From JAPHTQ01 sp050299175 (GTDB lineage Bacteria > Pseudomonadota > Gammaproteobacteria > Thiohalomonadales > Thiohalomonadaceae): a DNA stretch of 64,000 nucleotides. The notes under the pieces were generated by a model. It saw only the letters and a list, made by a program, of their open reading frames with translations, was not told the DNA's origin and made no database searches. The DNA lies in contig JBNKVM010000009.1 of NCBI GenBank assembly GCA_050299175.1, forward strand, positions 62,001 through 126,000. Direction: 5' to 3'. The position numbers were made by a program, and so were the translations under genes. Below are positions 42,709 to 50,824 of the stretch, piece by piece (the first letter of the stretch is position 1; every line of letters begins with the position of its first letter).

Positions 42709-43890
42709 ATGGAAAACGATCGCTGGTTACTGCCGGAAGGCATCGAAGAGATCCTGCCACCGCGTGCGGAACAGCTGGAGGCGACCCTGCGCCGCCTGTT
42801 CGACCTGTTCAACAGCTGGGGCTATGAACTGGTGATGCCGCCGTTCATCGAATATCTGGAATCGCTGCTGACCGGCACCGGCAACGATCTCGATCTGCAA
42901 ACCTTCAAACTCACCGACCAGCTCACCGGGCGTCTGATGGGGCTGCGTTCCGATATGACGCCACAGGTAGCGCGTATCGATGCTCACTGCCTCAAACGCG
43001 ATGTGCCCTCACGGCTCTGCTACATGGGGACCGTGCTGCGCACCTTGCCTCCGAGCCACGGTGGAAACCGCACGCCGATGCAGGTGGGTGCTGAGCTGTA
43101 CGGTCACGCCGGGGTAGAAAGCGACGCCGAGGTGTTGCGCCTGATGGTGCGGACCCTGCAAACCGCCGGGATCGGTCATCTCTGGCTCGACCTGGGACAT
43201 GTCGGGATCTTCCGTGGACTGGCACAGCAGGCCAATCTGGATGCCGAGTGCGAGGCGCAACTGTTCGATGCCCTGCAACGCAAGGCCAAGCCGGAGATCG
43301 CGGCCCTGCTCGAAGCCAAGGCACTGCCTGCGACGATGCACGCGATGTTGATGGCTCTGGCGGATCTGCACGGCGATGCCTCGGTGCTGGATCGTGCCGC
43401 CTCGCTGCTGGCAGATGCAGACGAGTCGGTTCACCAGGCGCTGGGCAATCTGCGCCAGATCGCCGAACTGGTGGCCGGATTGCCCGACACCACAGTGCAT
43501 TTCGACCTGGCGGAACTACGCGGTTATCACTATCACACAGGTGTGGTGTTTGCCGCCTTTGTTCCCGGACAGGGGCAGGCCATCGCCCAGGGCGGTCGTT
43601 ACGACGATATCGGTAAGGTCTTCGGCCGCTCCCGTCCCGCGACCGGGTTTAGCACCGATCTGAAGACAGTGCTCTCAATGGTGGATGCCAAAACCGCCGA
43701 GGTTCGTGGTATCTTTGCCCCCGTTTCAGCCGAACCTGGTCTGGAGCAGGCCATCGAAGCCCTGCGTACCGCAGGCGAGCGGGTGATCCAGGCGTTGCCG
43801 GAACAGCAGGGCGGGGCCGAAGAGATGGGTTGCGATCGGGAGCTGGTGCTGAAGGGTGGAAAGTGGCAGCCGGTTGCTCTGCGCAAGTAA
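42709..43890 (+). CDS. hisZ: ATP phosphoribosyltransferase regulatory subunit HisZ
   Basis: 393 residues from the ATG at 42709. It is a histidyl-tRNA-synthetase-like fold: RWLLPEGIEEILPPRAEQLE at the start, FELVMPPFIEYLESLL-like motif 1, LRSDMTPQVARIDAHCL (about 86-102) and GRYDDIGKVFGRSRPATGF (about 295-313) as motif 3. It lacks the tRNA-binding C-terminal domain and acts as the regulatory partner of the short-form HisG in the first step of histidine synthesis. Its place between yjeT and purA is typical of many non-enteric gammaproteobacteria. hisG itself is not in the window. Confidence 0.95.
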   Translation: MENDRWLLPEGIEEILPPRAEQLEATLRRLFDLFNSWGYELVMPPFIEYLESLLTGTGNDLDLQTFKLTDQLTGRLMGLRSDMTPQVARIDAHCLKRDVPSRLCYMGTVLRTLPPSHGGNRTPMQVGAELYGHAGVESDAEVLRLMVRTLQTAGIGHLWLDLGHVGIFRGLAQQANLDAECEAQLFDALQRKAKPEIAALLEAKALPATMHAMLMALADLHGDASVLDRAASLLADADESVHQALGNLRQIAELVAGLPDTTVHFDLAELRGYHYHTGVVFAAFVPGQGQAIAQGGRYDDIGKVFGRSRPATGFSTDLKTVLSMVDAKTAEVRGIFAPVSAEPGLEQAIEALRTAGERVIQALPEQQGGAEEMGCDRELVLKGGKWQPVALRK

Positions 43891-44008
43891 CTTTTATCCC
43901 TTGAAAGGTATTTTTTGGTTTTCACAGCGGCGTTCACACCGCAGAATGTCTCCGCGCCGGAGAACTGCGGGCGTTTTGCCGACTAGTGTCTGAACAGAGA
44001 GTGTAAAC

Positions 44009-45319
44009 ATGGGTAAGAATGTCGTCGTAATCGGGACCCAATGGGGTGATGAAGGTAAAGGTAAGGTTGTCGACCTGCTTACCGAAAAGGCCCAGGCGGT
44101 GGTTCGTTTTCAGGGTGGGCACAATGCCGGGCATACTCTGGTCATTGACGGCAAGAAAACCGTACTCCACCTGATCCCTTCCGGGGTGTTACGCGAAGGG
44201 GTGGAATGCATGATCGGTAACGGTGTGGTGCTCTCTCCCGAGGCGCTGCTCAAGGAGCTGACGATGCTCGAAGAGAGTGGTGTGCCCGCTACTGAGCGTT
44301 TGAAGATCAGCGAAGCCTGTACCCTTATCCTGCCGTACCACATTGCTCTGGATCAGGCCCGTGAGCTGGCCCGTGGCAAGAAGGCCATCGGTACCACCGG
44401 TCGTGGCATTGGTCCGGCCTACGAAGACAAGATTTCCCGTCGCGGCCTCAAGGTTGGCGACATGCTGCACCGTGAACGTTTTGCCGCCCGTCTCGGCGAA
44501 GTGCTCGACTATCACAATTTTGCGCTGAAGAATTATTTCAAGGCCGACACAGTCGATTTTCAGGAAGTTCTGGATCAGGGTCTGGAGATGGCGGAGCGCA
44601 TTCGTCCGATGGTTGCCGACGTGACCGGCCTGTTGCACCAGTATCGCAATGAAGGCAAGAGCATTATGTTCGAAGGGGCACAGGGTACCCTGCTCGATAT
44701 CGACCACGGTACTTATCCCTACGTGACTTCATCCAATGCTACCGCGGGCGGCGCCTGCACCGGTACTGGTGTTGGGCCGCGGGACATCGATTACGTGCTG
44801 GGGATCACCAAAGCCTACACCACTCGCGTAGGTGCCGGTCCGTTCCCGACCGAACTGTATGACGGTGTCGATCTGGCGGATCCCATTGGCAAGCACATGG
44901 CCGATCAGGGCCACGAATTCGGTTCCACTACCGGTCGTCCACGTCGTTGTGGCTGGCTCGATGCGGTAAGTCTGCGTCGTTCGGTACAGCTCAACTCCCT
45001 TTCAGGTATCTGCCTGACCAAAATGGATGTCCTCGATGGTCTGGAAACCCTGCGCATCGCCACCGGTTATACCTGTGACGGCAAAAGCCTGGAAAGCCCG
45101 CCCATCGGTGCCGATGCCTACGAACAGTGTCGTCCCGAATACATCGAGGTTCCCGGCTGGAAAGAGAGTACTGTCGGCGTACGCAATTACGACGGCCTGC
45201 CGGAAAATGCCAAGGCCTATATCAAGAAGATCGAAGAAGTGATTGGTATTCCCGTGGATATCATCTCTACCGGCCCGGATCGTGCCGATACCATCGTCCT
45301 GCGCGATCCGTTTGCCTGA
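44009..45319 (+). CDS. purA: Adenylosuccinate synthetase
   Basis: Joins IMP and aspartate with GTP in AMP synthesis. 436 residues. The phosphate loop is QWGDEGKGKVVDLL (about 11-24), then FQGGHNAGHTLVIDG (about 35-49), the switch segment GTTGRGIGPAYEDKISRRG (about 130-148), EGAQGTLLDIDHGTYPYVTS (about 220-239) and the C-terminal TKMDVLDGL GTP-specificity loop. All catalytic residues (Asp14, His42 by homology) are present. The leader of 118 bases contains two small hairpins (near 43927-43945 and 43949-43963) but no convincing terminator. Confidence 0.98.
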   Translation: MGKNVVVIGTQWGDEGKGKVVDLLTEKAQAVVRFQGGHNAGHTLVIDGKKTVLHLIPSGVLREGVECMIGNGVVLSPEALLKELTMLEESGVPATERLKISEACTLILPYHIALDQARELARGKKAIGTTGRGIGPAYEDKISRRGLKVGDMLHRERFAARLGEVLDYHNFALKNYFKADTVDFQEVLDQGLEMAERIRPMVADVTGLLHQYRNEGKSIMFEGAQGTLLDIDHGTYPYVTSSNATAGGACTGTGVGPRDIDYVLGITKAYTTRVGAGPFPTELYDGVDLADPIGKHMADQGHEFGSTTGRPRRCGWLDAVSLRRSVQLNSLSGICLTKMDVLDGLETLRIATGYTCDGKSLESPPIGADAYEQCRPEYIEVPGWKESTVGVRNYDGLPENAKAYIKKIEEVIGIPVDIISTGPDRADTIVLRDPFA

Positions 45320-45393
45320 TAGCTGATGATTACCGGCGTCCCTGAAAGGGGCGCTGGAGCCTGTGTTTAATGTCGCACTTCGCGAGGCTCTAT

Positions 45394-46491
45394 ATGTCGC
45401 GCCAGCGTCGCGTGAAGTCAGTAAAGTGGTGGTTGTTCTATCCAGCCTTGTGTGTTCTCACCGTCTCGTCGGGCAAGGGATTTGCCGAGCACTACGGCTA
45501 TGATCACGAGGACGATAATACTGGCTGGAGTATTCATGTCGACAACGACCTGTTCTTTCCGGCTTCGCGTGATCAGCAATATACGGGCGGTATTGCCCTG
45601 ACCCTGTCCGGCAAGCGGGCCGCCAATTACTGGTTTTCGCTCGATCCTATTTTGCAGACACTTAATCGCTGGACAGGATTCGATAAGCTCTACAGCGATG
45701 CCCCCCATTACCGACTGCACAGCATATCTTTCGGTGTTGAAGCATTTACCCCAGCAGATATCAAAACACCGCTGCCGATTTACAATGATCGTCCCTACGC
45801 CAACATGGTGTTGCTTTCCAATACCCAGCTCAATGCAAATCTGGGAACACAGATCATCTATCATTCCAATTTTACGCTTGGGGTTATCGGTTCGGAATTT
45901 GGCGAGAATGTACAAAAGGAATTGCACCGCACATTAGGTAACTATGTGCCCCAGGGGTGGGAAAATCAGATCAGCGATGGGGGCGAGTTGACTGCAATGT
46001 ACACGCTAACCCGGCAAAAGCTACACATCGTCGAGAAGCCCGTGGATGGCATGACGGTTGAAGTGCGTAGTGTGCTTGGGGGCAGTATCGGCACAACGAC
46101 GGAACTGGGATTTGGGGTTGGCGGGCGCTTCGGACGGATCACCACACCCTGGTGGGAGTTTGCCCCTGTATTCGGCGATTATATCAATTTGGGGACCCCG
46201 TTTGCGTCACGCCCGCGTACAGGTGAGAAAGAACTCTTTGTTTGGGCAGGCTTGATCGCACGGTATCGTGTTTACAGTGCGCTGTTGCAGGGGCAATTTG
46301 GCGACAGTGAGGTTGCATACACAAGCGATGAGTTGATTCCACTGATTACTGAAACCGCCATAGGGGTTACCTGGGAGCCGGTCAAACAGTGGACGCTGAG
46401 TCTCAGTCTGCGGGCGCGCTCTTCGGAGTTCAGAAATAGCAGCGGGCTGAATACCGACTGGGGGAGCTTGACGCTGAGTTATTGTTATTGA
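45394..46491 (+). CDS. LpxR-like outer-membrane lipid A deacylase (DUF2219)
   Basis: About 365 residues. The ATG at 45394 has GAGG six bases upstream; one at 45370 is the alternative. A signal peptide runs to about residue 32. NDLFFPASRDQQYTGGIALT (Asn-Asp pair and the Tyr-Thr-x-Gly motif) and NDRPYANMVLL are the diagnostic segments of LpxR, which removes the 3'-acyloxyacyl chain of lipid A at the outer membrane and needs Ca2+. The His of the catalytic pair is probably in HSISFG. The last residue is Tyr (LTLSYCY), fitting a barrel. The gene sits between purA and the rnr block and is not part of the usual order. It may be a later insertion; no flanking repeat was found. Confidence 0.75.
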   Translation: MSRQRRVKSVKWWLFYPALCVLTVSSGKGFAEHYGYDHEDDNTGWSIHVDNDLFFPASRDQQYTGGIALTLSGKRAANYWFSLDPILQTLNRWTGFDKLYSDAPHYRLHSISFGVEAFTPADIKTPLPIYNDRPYANMVLLSNTQLNANLGTQIIYHSNFTLGVIGSEFGENVQKELHRTLGNYVPQGWENQISDGGELTAMYTLTRQKLHIVEKPVDGMTVEVRSVLGGSIGTTTELGFGVGGRFGRITTPWWEFAPVFGDYINLGTPFASRPRTGEKELFVWAGLIARYRVYSALLQGQFGDSEVAYTSDELIPLITETAIGVTWEPVKQWTLSLSLRARSSEFRNSSGLNTDWGSLTLSYCY

Positions 46492-46529
46492 GGCGAGTCA
46501 GCCTCCACGGCCGTGGAGGTTCCGGCAAT

Positions 46530-46570
46530 AAAAAACCCGCACCAGACGAACTGTATGCGGGTTCTTTTTT
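46530..46570. terminator. Bidirectional terminator between the LpxR-like gene and tRNA-Leu
   Basis: AACCCGCA (46534-46541) pairs with TGCGGGTT (46556-46563). A-runs precede it and T-runs follow (CTTTTTT to 46570), so transcripts on either strand end in a U-run: the rightward LpxR-like gene and the leftward tRNA-Leu. The loop is 14 bases. Confidence 0.8.
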
Positions 46571-46573
46571 GTA

Positions 46574-46660
46574 TGGTGCCGAGGAGAGGACTCGAACCTC
46601 CACGGGGTTTCCCCCACTAGCACCTGAAGCTAGCGTGTCTACCAATTTCACCACCTCGGC
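46574..46660 (-). tRNA. tRNA-Leu (anticodon CAG)
   Basis: 87 bases including an encoded CCA. Acceptor arm GCCGAGG/CCTCGGC, D-arm with AATTGGTAGACAC, anticodon stem CTAGC/GCTAG around TTCAGGT (anticodon CAG, reading CUG), a long class-II variable arm (TGGGGGAAACCCCG), and T-arm GGTTCGAGTCC. The sequence is close to E. coli tRNA-Leu(CAG). It is transcribed leftward from a near-consensus promoter and ends at a bidirectional terminator. Confidence 0.97.
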
Positions 46661-46697
46661 GTGGTTACCCTGCGTCTTTCGGCGCGAGAGGACGCGA

Positions 46698-46727
46698 ACT
46701 TTAGCAGCGGCAGCTGATTCTTGTCAA
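46698..46727 (-). promoter_or_regulatory. Promoter of tRNA-Leu
   Basis: On the minus strand a perfect TTGACA (46727 to 46722), 18 bases, then TAAAGT (46703 to 46698), followed by GC-rich TCGCG-type discriminator sequence as expected for a stringently controlled stable-RNA promoter. Confidence 0.75.
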
Positions 46728-46806
46728 CGCCCGGCGCATCTGGCGGCCAAGTAGGCTAGAATAGCGGATTACGAAAACGCCCCCAGGGCAGCAGGATAGG
46801 AATTAC

Positions 46807-49104
46807 ATGTCACGAAAACCCCGGAAGGACCCCTTCCAGCAGCGCGAAGCGCAAAAATACGAAAACCCCATTCCCAGCCGCGAATTCATCATGCAATTGC
46901 TGGATGATTCCGGCCAGCCGCTTAACCGTACCCAGATCGCCGCCTTGCTCGGTATCGAAGAAGAGGAGCAACTGGAGGCATTGCGCCGCCGCCTGCGTGC
47001 GATGGAGCGTGACGGCCAGATTATCTTCAATCGTCGTGGCGGCTATGGCCTGGTGAGCAAGATGCAGCTGATCCGCGGACGGGTGATCGGTCACCCGGAC
47101 GGTTTCGGCTTTCTCGCGCCCGACGAGGGTGGCGACGATCTGTTTCTCTCCGCCCGCGAGATGCACTCATGTCTGCATGGCGACCGGGTGCTGGCGCGGG
47201 TTTCCGGTGTTGATCGCCGTGGTCGTCGCGAAGGCGCCATCGTCGAAGTGCTTGAACATGCCAACGTCAATGTTGCCGGACGCTACTACTTCGACAAAGG
47301 GGTCGGCTTTGTCGTCGCTGACAACAAACGCATCAACCAGGACATTCTGGTACCCGCCGATCAGACCTACGGTGCCGAGGATGGTCAACTGGTGGTGGTC
47401 GAGATCCGTGAATATCCCACCCAACGTCGTCAGGCGGTGGGCCGGGTGATCGAGATCCTCGGTGACCACATGGCGCCGGGGATGGAGATCGATGTGGCGA
47501 TCCGCAGCCACGACCTGCCTCAGGTCTGGTCACCGATGGTCGAGGCCGAGTGCGAAGGGTTGCCCACCGAGGTGCCCGAGTCGGCCAAGCAGGGGCGTAC
47601 CGATCTGCGCCAGACACCGCTGGTGACCATCGACGGTGAAGACTCGATGGACTTCGACGATGCGGTGTTCTGCGAACCGCAGAGCGACGGTTGGAGGCTG
47701 GTGGTGGCGATTGCCGATGTCTCCCACTACGTCACCCCGGGCACGGCCCTTGATGTGGAAGCGCATCTGCGCGGTAACTCGGTCTATTTCCCCGGTCGGG
47801 TGATTCCGATGTTGCCGGAGGAGCTTTCTAACGGTCTCTGTTCCATCAATCCCGATGTGGATCGTCTCTGCATGGTCTGCGATATGCAAATCAGCGCCCG
47901 CGGCAAGCTGGAGGATTACAGCTTCTACCCGGCGGTGATGCGCTCCCATGCCCGGCTGACCTATACCAAGGTGGCGGCGATGCTGGTGGATGGTGACCAG
48001 CCATTGCGCAAGCAGTACAGCAAAGTACTACCGCACCTGGAAAATCTTTACAGCCTGTTCAAGGTGTTGCAGGGCGAGCGTCAGAAGCGCGGCGCGATTG
48101 ATTTCGATACCACGGAAACGCGCATCGTTTTCGGTGAAGACAAGAAGATCGAGCAGATCGTGCCGGTGGTGCGCAACGATGCACACAAGCTGATCGAGGA
48201 GTGCATGTTGATGGCCAATGTGGCCACAGCTGAATACCTGCAAAGCCACGAGATCCCGATTCTCTACCGGGTGCATGACAAGCCCAAGGCGGAGAAGCTG
48301 ACTGCGTTGCGTGAATTCCTCGGTGAACTGGGTCTCTCCCTCAAGGGTGGGGATGCCCCCGAGGCAGCCGACTATGCCGAGCTAATGCACAAGATTCAGG
48401 GCCGTGACGATGCGCACCTGATCCAGACGGTGATGCTGCGCAGCATGAACCAGGCGGTCTATAGCCCGGACAATCTGGGGCATTTCGGCCTTTCCTATAA
48501 GGCTTACACCCACTTCACCTCACCGATTCGCCGTTACCCCGACCTGCTGGTGCATCGCGCCATTCGCCACATTCTCTCCGGCCAGCCAGCCGAGACCTTC
48601 CGCTATGGCATAGACGACATGCTGGTGCTGGGCGAACACTGTTCGATGACCGAGCGCCGTGCCGACGATGCCACCCGTGATGCGATGGACTGGCTCAAGT
48701 GCGAATACATGATGGATAAGGTGGGTGAGGACTTCGACGGCATCATCAGCAGTGTCACCGGCTTCGGTATCTTCGTTGAGCTGTGCGATATCTATGTCGA
48801 GGGACTGATCCACGTTACCGGCCTGGGCGACGATTACTTCCAGTTCGATCCCAGCCATCATCGCATGGTGGGTGACCGCACCCGCAAGATCTATCGTCTT
48901 GGCGACAAGGTGCGTGTGCAGGTGGCGCGGGTCGATCTGGATGAGCGCAAGATCGACTTCGATTTGTTGACCGAAGATGACGAGCGGGTCGAAGCGGTTG
49001 AGGATAAGCCGAAGAAGAAAGCCAAGCGCAAGGCCAAGCCTAAAGCTAAATCCGGTGCCAAGGGCAAATACCAGAGCAAGGGCGGCAAGAGTAAATCCCG
49101 GTGA
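46807..49104 (+). CDS. rnr: Ribonuclease R
   Basis: 3'-5' exoribonuclease that degrades structured RNA, rRNA and trans-translation targets. 765 residues: a winged-helix N-terminal domain (about 25-85), two cold-shock OB domains (about 85-240), an RNB catalytic domain (about 255-590) with IDGEDSMDFDDAVF (about 278-291) holding the four metal-binding aspartates, an S1 domain (about 640-725; GIISSVTGFGIFVEL) and a Lys-rich tail (KKKAKRKAKPKAKSG). It overlaps rlmB by four bases (GTGA), the conserved rnr-rlmB pair. Confidence 0.97.
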   Translation: MSRKPRKDPFQQREAQKYENPIPSREFIMQLLDDSGQPLNRTQIAALLGIEEEEQLEALRRRLRAMERDGQIIFNRRGGYGLVSKMQLIRGRVIGHPDGFGFLAPDEGGDDLFLSAREMHSCLHGDRVLARVSGVDRRGRREGAIVEVLEHANVNVAGRYYFDKGVGFVVADNKRINQDILVPADQTYGAEDGQLVVVEIREYPTQRRQAVGRVIEILGDHMAPGMEIDVAIRSHDLPQVWSPMVEAECEGLPTEVPESAKQGRTDLRQTPLVTIDGEDSMDFDDAVFCEPQSDGWRLVVAIADVSHYVTPGTALDVEAHLRGNSVYFPGRVIPMLPEELSNGLCSINPDVDRLCMVCDMQISARGKLEDYSFYPAVMRSHARLTYTKVAAMLVDGDQPLRKQYSKVLPHLENLYSLFKVLQGERQKRGAIDFDTTETRIVFGEDKKIEQIVPVVRNDAHKLIEECMLMANVATAEYLQSHEIPILYRVHDKPKAEKLTALREFLGELGLSLKGGDAPEAADYAELMHKIQGRDDAHLIQTVMLRSMNQAVYSPDNLGHFGLSYKAYTHFTSPIRRYPDLLVHRAIRHILSGQPAETFRYGIDDMLVLGEHCSMTERRADDATRDAMDWLKCEYMMDKVGEDFDGIISSVTGFGIFVELCDIYVEGLIHVTGLGDDYFQFDPSHHRMVGDRTRKIYRLGDKVRVQVARVDLDERKIDFDLLTEDDERVEAVEDKPKKKAKRKAKPKAKSGAKGKYQSKGGKSKSR

Positions 49105-49853
49105 GCGACGCGACCCTGATCTTTGGCCTGCATGCGGTGGAGGCGACGCTCAAGCGCGACCCCGCCAACATCGAACAGCTCTTTTGCGATGACAAACGTA
49201 AGGACAAGCGACTCAACGAGCTTGCCCGTCTGGCGCAGAACCAGGGCGTCTCTCCCACCTGGGTCGGGAAAAAAGAACTCGACGGGATGCTGCCCGAAGG
49301 CGCACGCCATCAGGGGGTGGCCGCTCGGGTTCATGGTGTGGCCGAACGCAACGAAAGTTTTCTCGAGCAACTGCTGGTCGAACTGCAGCACCCGGCACTG
49401 CTGCTGGTGCTCGACGGGGTCACCGACCCACACAATCTTGGCGCCTGTCTGCGTAGCGCCGATGCCGCCGGGGTCGATGCGGTGATTGTGCCACGGGATC
49501 GTGCCTGCGGCCTGACCCCGGTGGTGCGCAAGGTTGCCTCAGGCGCTGCCGAGGCGGTGCCCTTCGTTCAGGTGACCAATCTGGCGCGTACCCTCAAGAC
49601 CCTGCAGGATGCCGGGGTCTGGGTGGTTGGTACGGCGCTGGAGGAGGAGGCCGTTTCCCTTTACGAGTCGCGCCTTGACGGCCCGCTGGCCCTGGTGCTG
49701 GGGGCGGAGGGGAAAGGTATGCGCCGCCTGACCCGGGAAAGTTGCGATCAGTTGGTCTACATCCCGATGCACGGTAGTGTGCAGAGTCTGAATGTCTCCG
49801 TAGCCACCGGGATCGTTCTTTTTGAGGCCTTGCGCTACCGCGCTTCGAGCTAG
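49101..49853 (+). CDS. rlmB: 23S rRNA (guanosine-2'-O-)-methyltransferase RlmB
   Basis: Methylates G2251 in the peptidyl-transferase P-loop of 23S rRNA. 250 residues starting at a GTG. The N-terminal substrate-binding domain (about 1-75; IFGLHAVEATLKRDPANIEQ) is followed by a SpoU/TrmH knot domain with motif 1 TDPHNLGACLRSADAAGVDA (about 112-131), motif 2 LALVLGAEGKGMRRLTRE and motif 3 IPMHGSVQSLNVSVATGI. All AdoMet-knot residues are present. Confidence 0.97.
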   Translation: MSDATLIFGLHAVEATLKRDPANIEQLFCDDKRKDKRLNELARLAQNQGVSPTWVGKKELDGMLPEGARHQGVAARVHGVAERNESFLEQLLVELQHPALLLVLDGVTDPHNLGACLRSADAAGVDAVIVPRDRACGLTPVVRKVASGAAEAVPFVQVTNLARTLKTLQDAGVWVVGTALEEEAVSLYESRLDGPLALVLGAEGKGMRRLTRESCDQLVYIPMHGSVQSLNVSVATGIVLFEALRYRASS

Positions 49854-49933
49854 CTAAAGGTAATTGCGTCCCCCCGATTCATCCAGTAGAATACGCGGTC
49901 TTTTACGCCCTGCCGTCGATTCGGCATGGCGAC

Positions 49934-50076
49934 AAGGTGCCTCTAAAAATTCAATCGAGGCGATGAGTGCAAGGCGAAAAGTGACGAAAAAGCGCAGTTT
50001 ACATACAGTAAATGAGCATTTTGAGGCGCTTTTCAACACAGCAATCGCGGCTTGAGTGGGTTTTTAGAGGTACCTT
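49934..50076 (-). repeat. Diverged 143-bp inverted-repeat element, copy 4 (opposite orientation)
   Basis: Flanked by inverted repeats AAGGTGCCTCTAAAAA (49934-49949) and TTTTTAGAGGTACCTT (50061-50076). Read on the minus strand its middle gives CTGTGTTG, TGCTCATTTACT, GTAAACTGCGCT and TTTCGCCTTG, the same order as in copies 1, 2, 3 and 5. The ends differ from theirs, so it belongs to a sister subfamily. It lies 80 bases after rlmB and 65 before rpsF. Confidence 0.75.
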
Positions 50077-50095
50077 GAACAATTTGTTTCTCCTT

Positions 50096-50118
50096 GCTCC
50101 GGACATTGTGTTCGGGGC
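50096..50118 (+). promoter_or_regulatory. Possible S6:S18 autoregulatory leader hairpin of rpsF
   Basis: GCTCCG (50096-50101) can pair with CGGGGC (50113-50118) around an 11-base loop, 24 bases before the rpsF start. In many bacteria the S6:S18 dimer binds a hairpin with a CCG element in the rpsF leader and represses translation. The position and CCG fit, but I could not compare it with the consensus. Confidence 0.35.
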
Positions 50119-50141
50119 TTAACAGCCATAAGGAGCTTTAA

Positions 50142-50552
50142 GTGAAGCACTATGAAATCGTGTTTCTGGTCCACCCTGACCAGAGCGAACAGGTTCCCGC
50201 CATGATTGAGCGTTATCGCTCAACCATCGAAACCGCAGGCGGTAAAATCCACCGTCTGGAGGATTGGGGCCGTCGCCAGCTTGCCTACCCCATCAACAAG
50301 GTTCACAAGGCACACTACGTGCTGATGAACATCGAGTGCCCGATCGATGCAATGAAAGAGCTCGAGAATGCATTCCGTTTCAACGATGCGGTCATCCGCA
50401 ACCTGATTCTGACCCTGGACGAAGCTGTTACCGAAGCCTCCCCGCTGATCAAGAGCAAGGATGAGCGCCGCGATGACGATGTCGACAACGATGTCGATGA
50501 CAGCAGCGACAGCGACAACGAAGAGCAGGCCGAAGAAGCGGCCGCCGAGTAA
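50142..50552 (+). CDS. rpsF: 30S ribosomal protein bS6
   Basis: 136 residues from a GTG with AAGGAG at 50130-50135. The ferredoxin-like S6 fold is complete (MKHYEIVFLVHPDQSEQVPA at the start, RQLAYPINKVHKAHYVLMNI about 49-68). It ends in an unusually long acidic tail (about 108-136, Asp/Glu/Ser rich), comparable to the tail that RimK lengthens with glutamates in E. coli. It heads the rpsF-rpsR-DUF2232-rplI block. Confidence 0.98.
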   Translation: MKHYEIVFLVHPDQSEQVPAMIERYRSTIETAGGKIHRLEDWGRRQLAYPINKVHKAHYVLMNIECPIDAMKELENAFRFNDAVIRNLILTLDEAVTEASPLIKSKDERRDDDVDNDVDDSSDSDNEEQAEEAAAE

Positions 50553-50576
50553 CACTGAATTCCGGAGTAACTGAAC

Positions 50577-50801
50577 ATGTCACGTTTCTTTCGCCGTAAG
50601 AAGTACTGCCGTTTTACCGCTGAAGGCGTTAAGCAGATCGATTACAAAGATCTCGGCACCCTGAAAAACTACGTTACCGAAAGCGGCAAGATTGTACCCA
50701 GCCGCATTACCGGTACCAGCGCCAAGTACCAGCGCCAACTCGCTACCGCGATCAAGCGCGCCCGTTACCTGGCCCTGTTGCCTTACTCCGATTCCCACTA
50801 A
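50577..50801 (+). CDS. rpsR: 30S ribosomal protein bS18
   Basis: 74 residues, normal length. RFFRRKKYCRFTAEGVKQID (about 3-22), DYKDLGTLKNYVTESGKIVP (about 22-41) and the basic RQLATAIKRARYLALLPY (about 52-69) are family hallmarks. Forms a dimer with bS6 on the platform of the 30S subunit. In E. coli priB lies between rpsF and rpsR. Here they are only 24 bases apart and priB is absent. Confidence 0.98.
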   Translation: MSRFFRRKKYCRFTAEGVKQIDYKDLGTLKNYVTESGKIVPSRITGTSAKYQRQLATAIKRARYLALLPYSDSH

Positions 50802-50824
50802 GGGGAATCGTCGCCTGCAGTAGC

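Noticed and set aside
45320..45369. Terminator after purA (GCGTCCC / GGGGCGC hairpin)
   Set aside because: The 7-bp stem contains a G-U pair and no T-run follows it.
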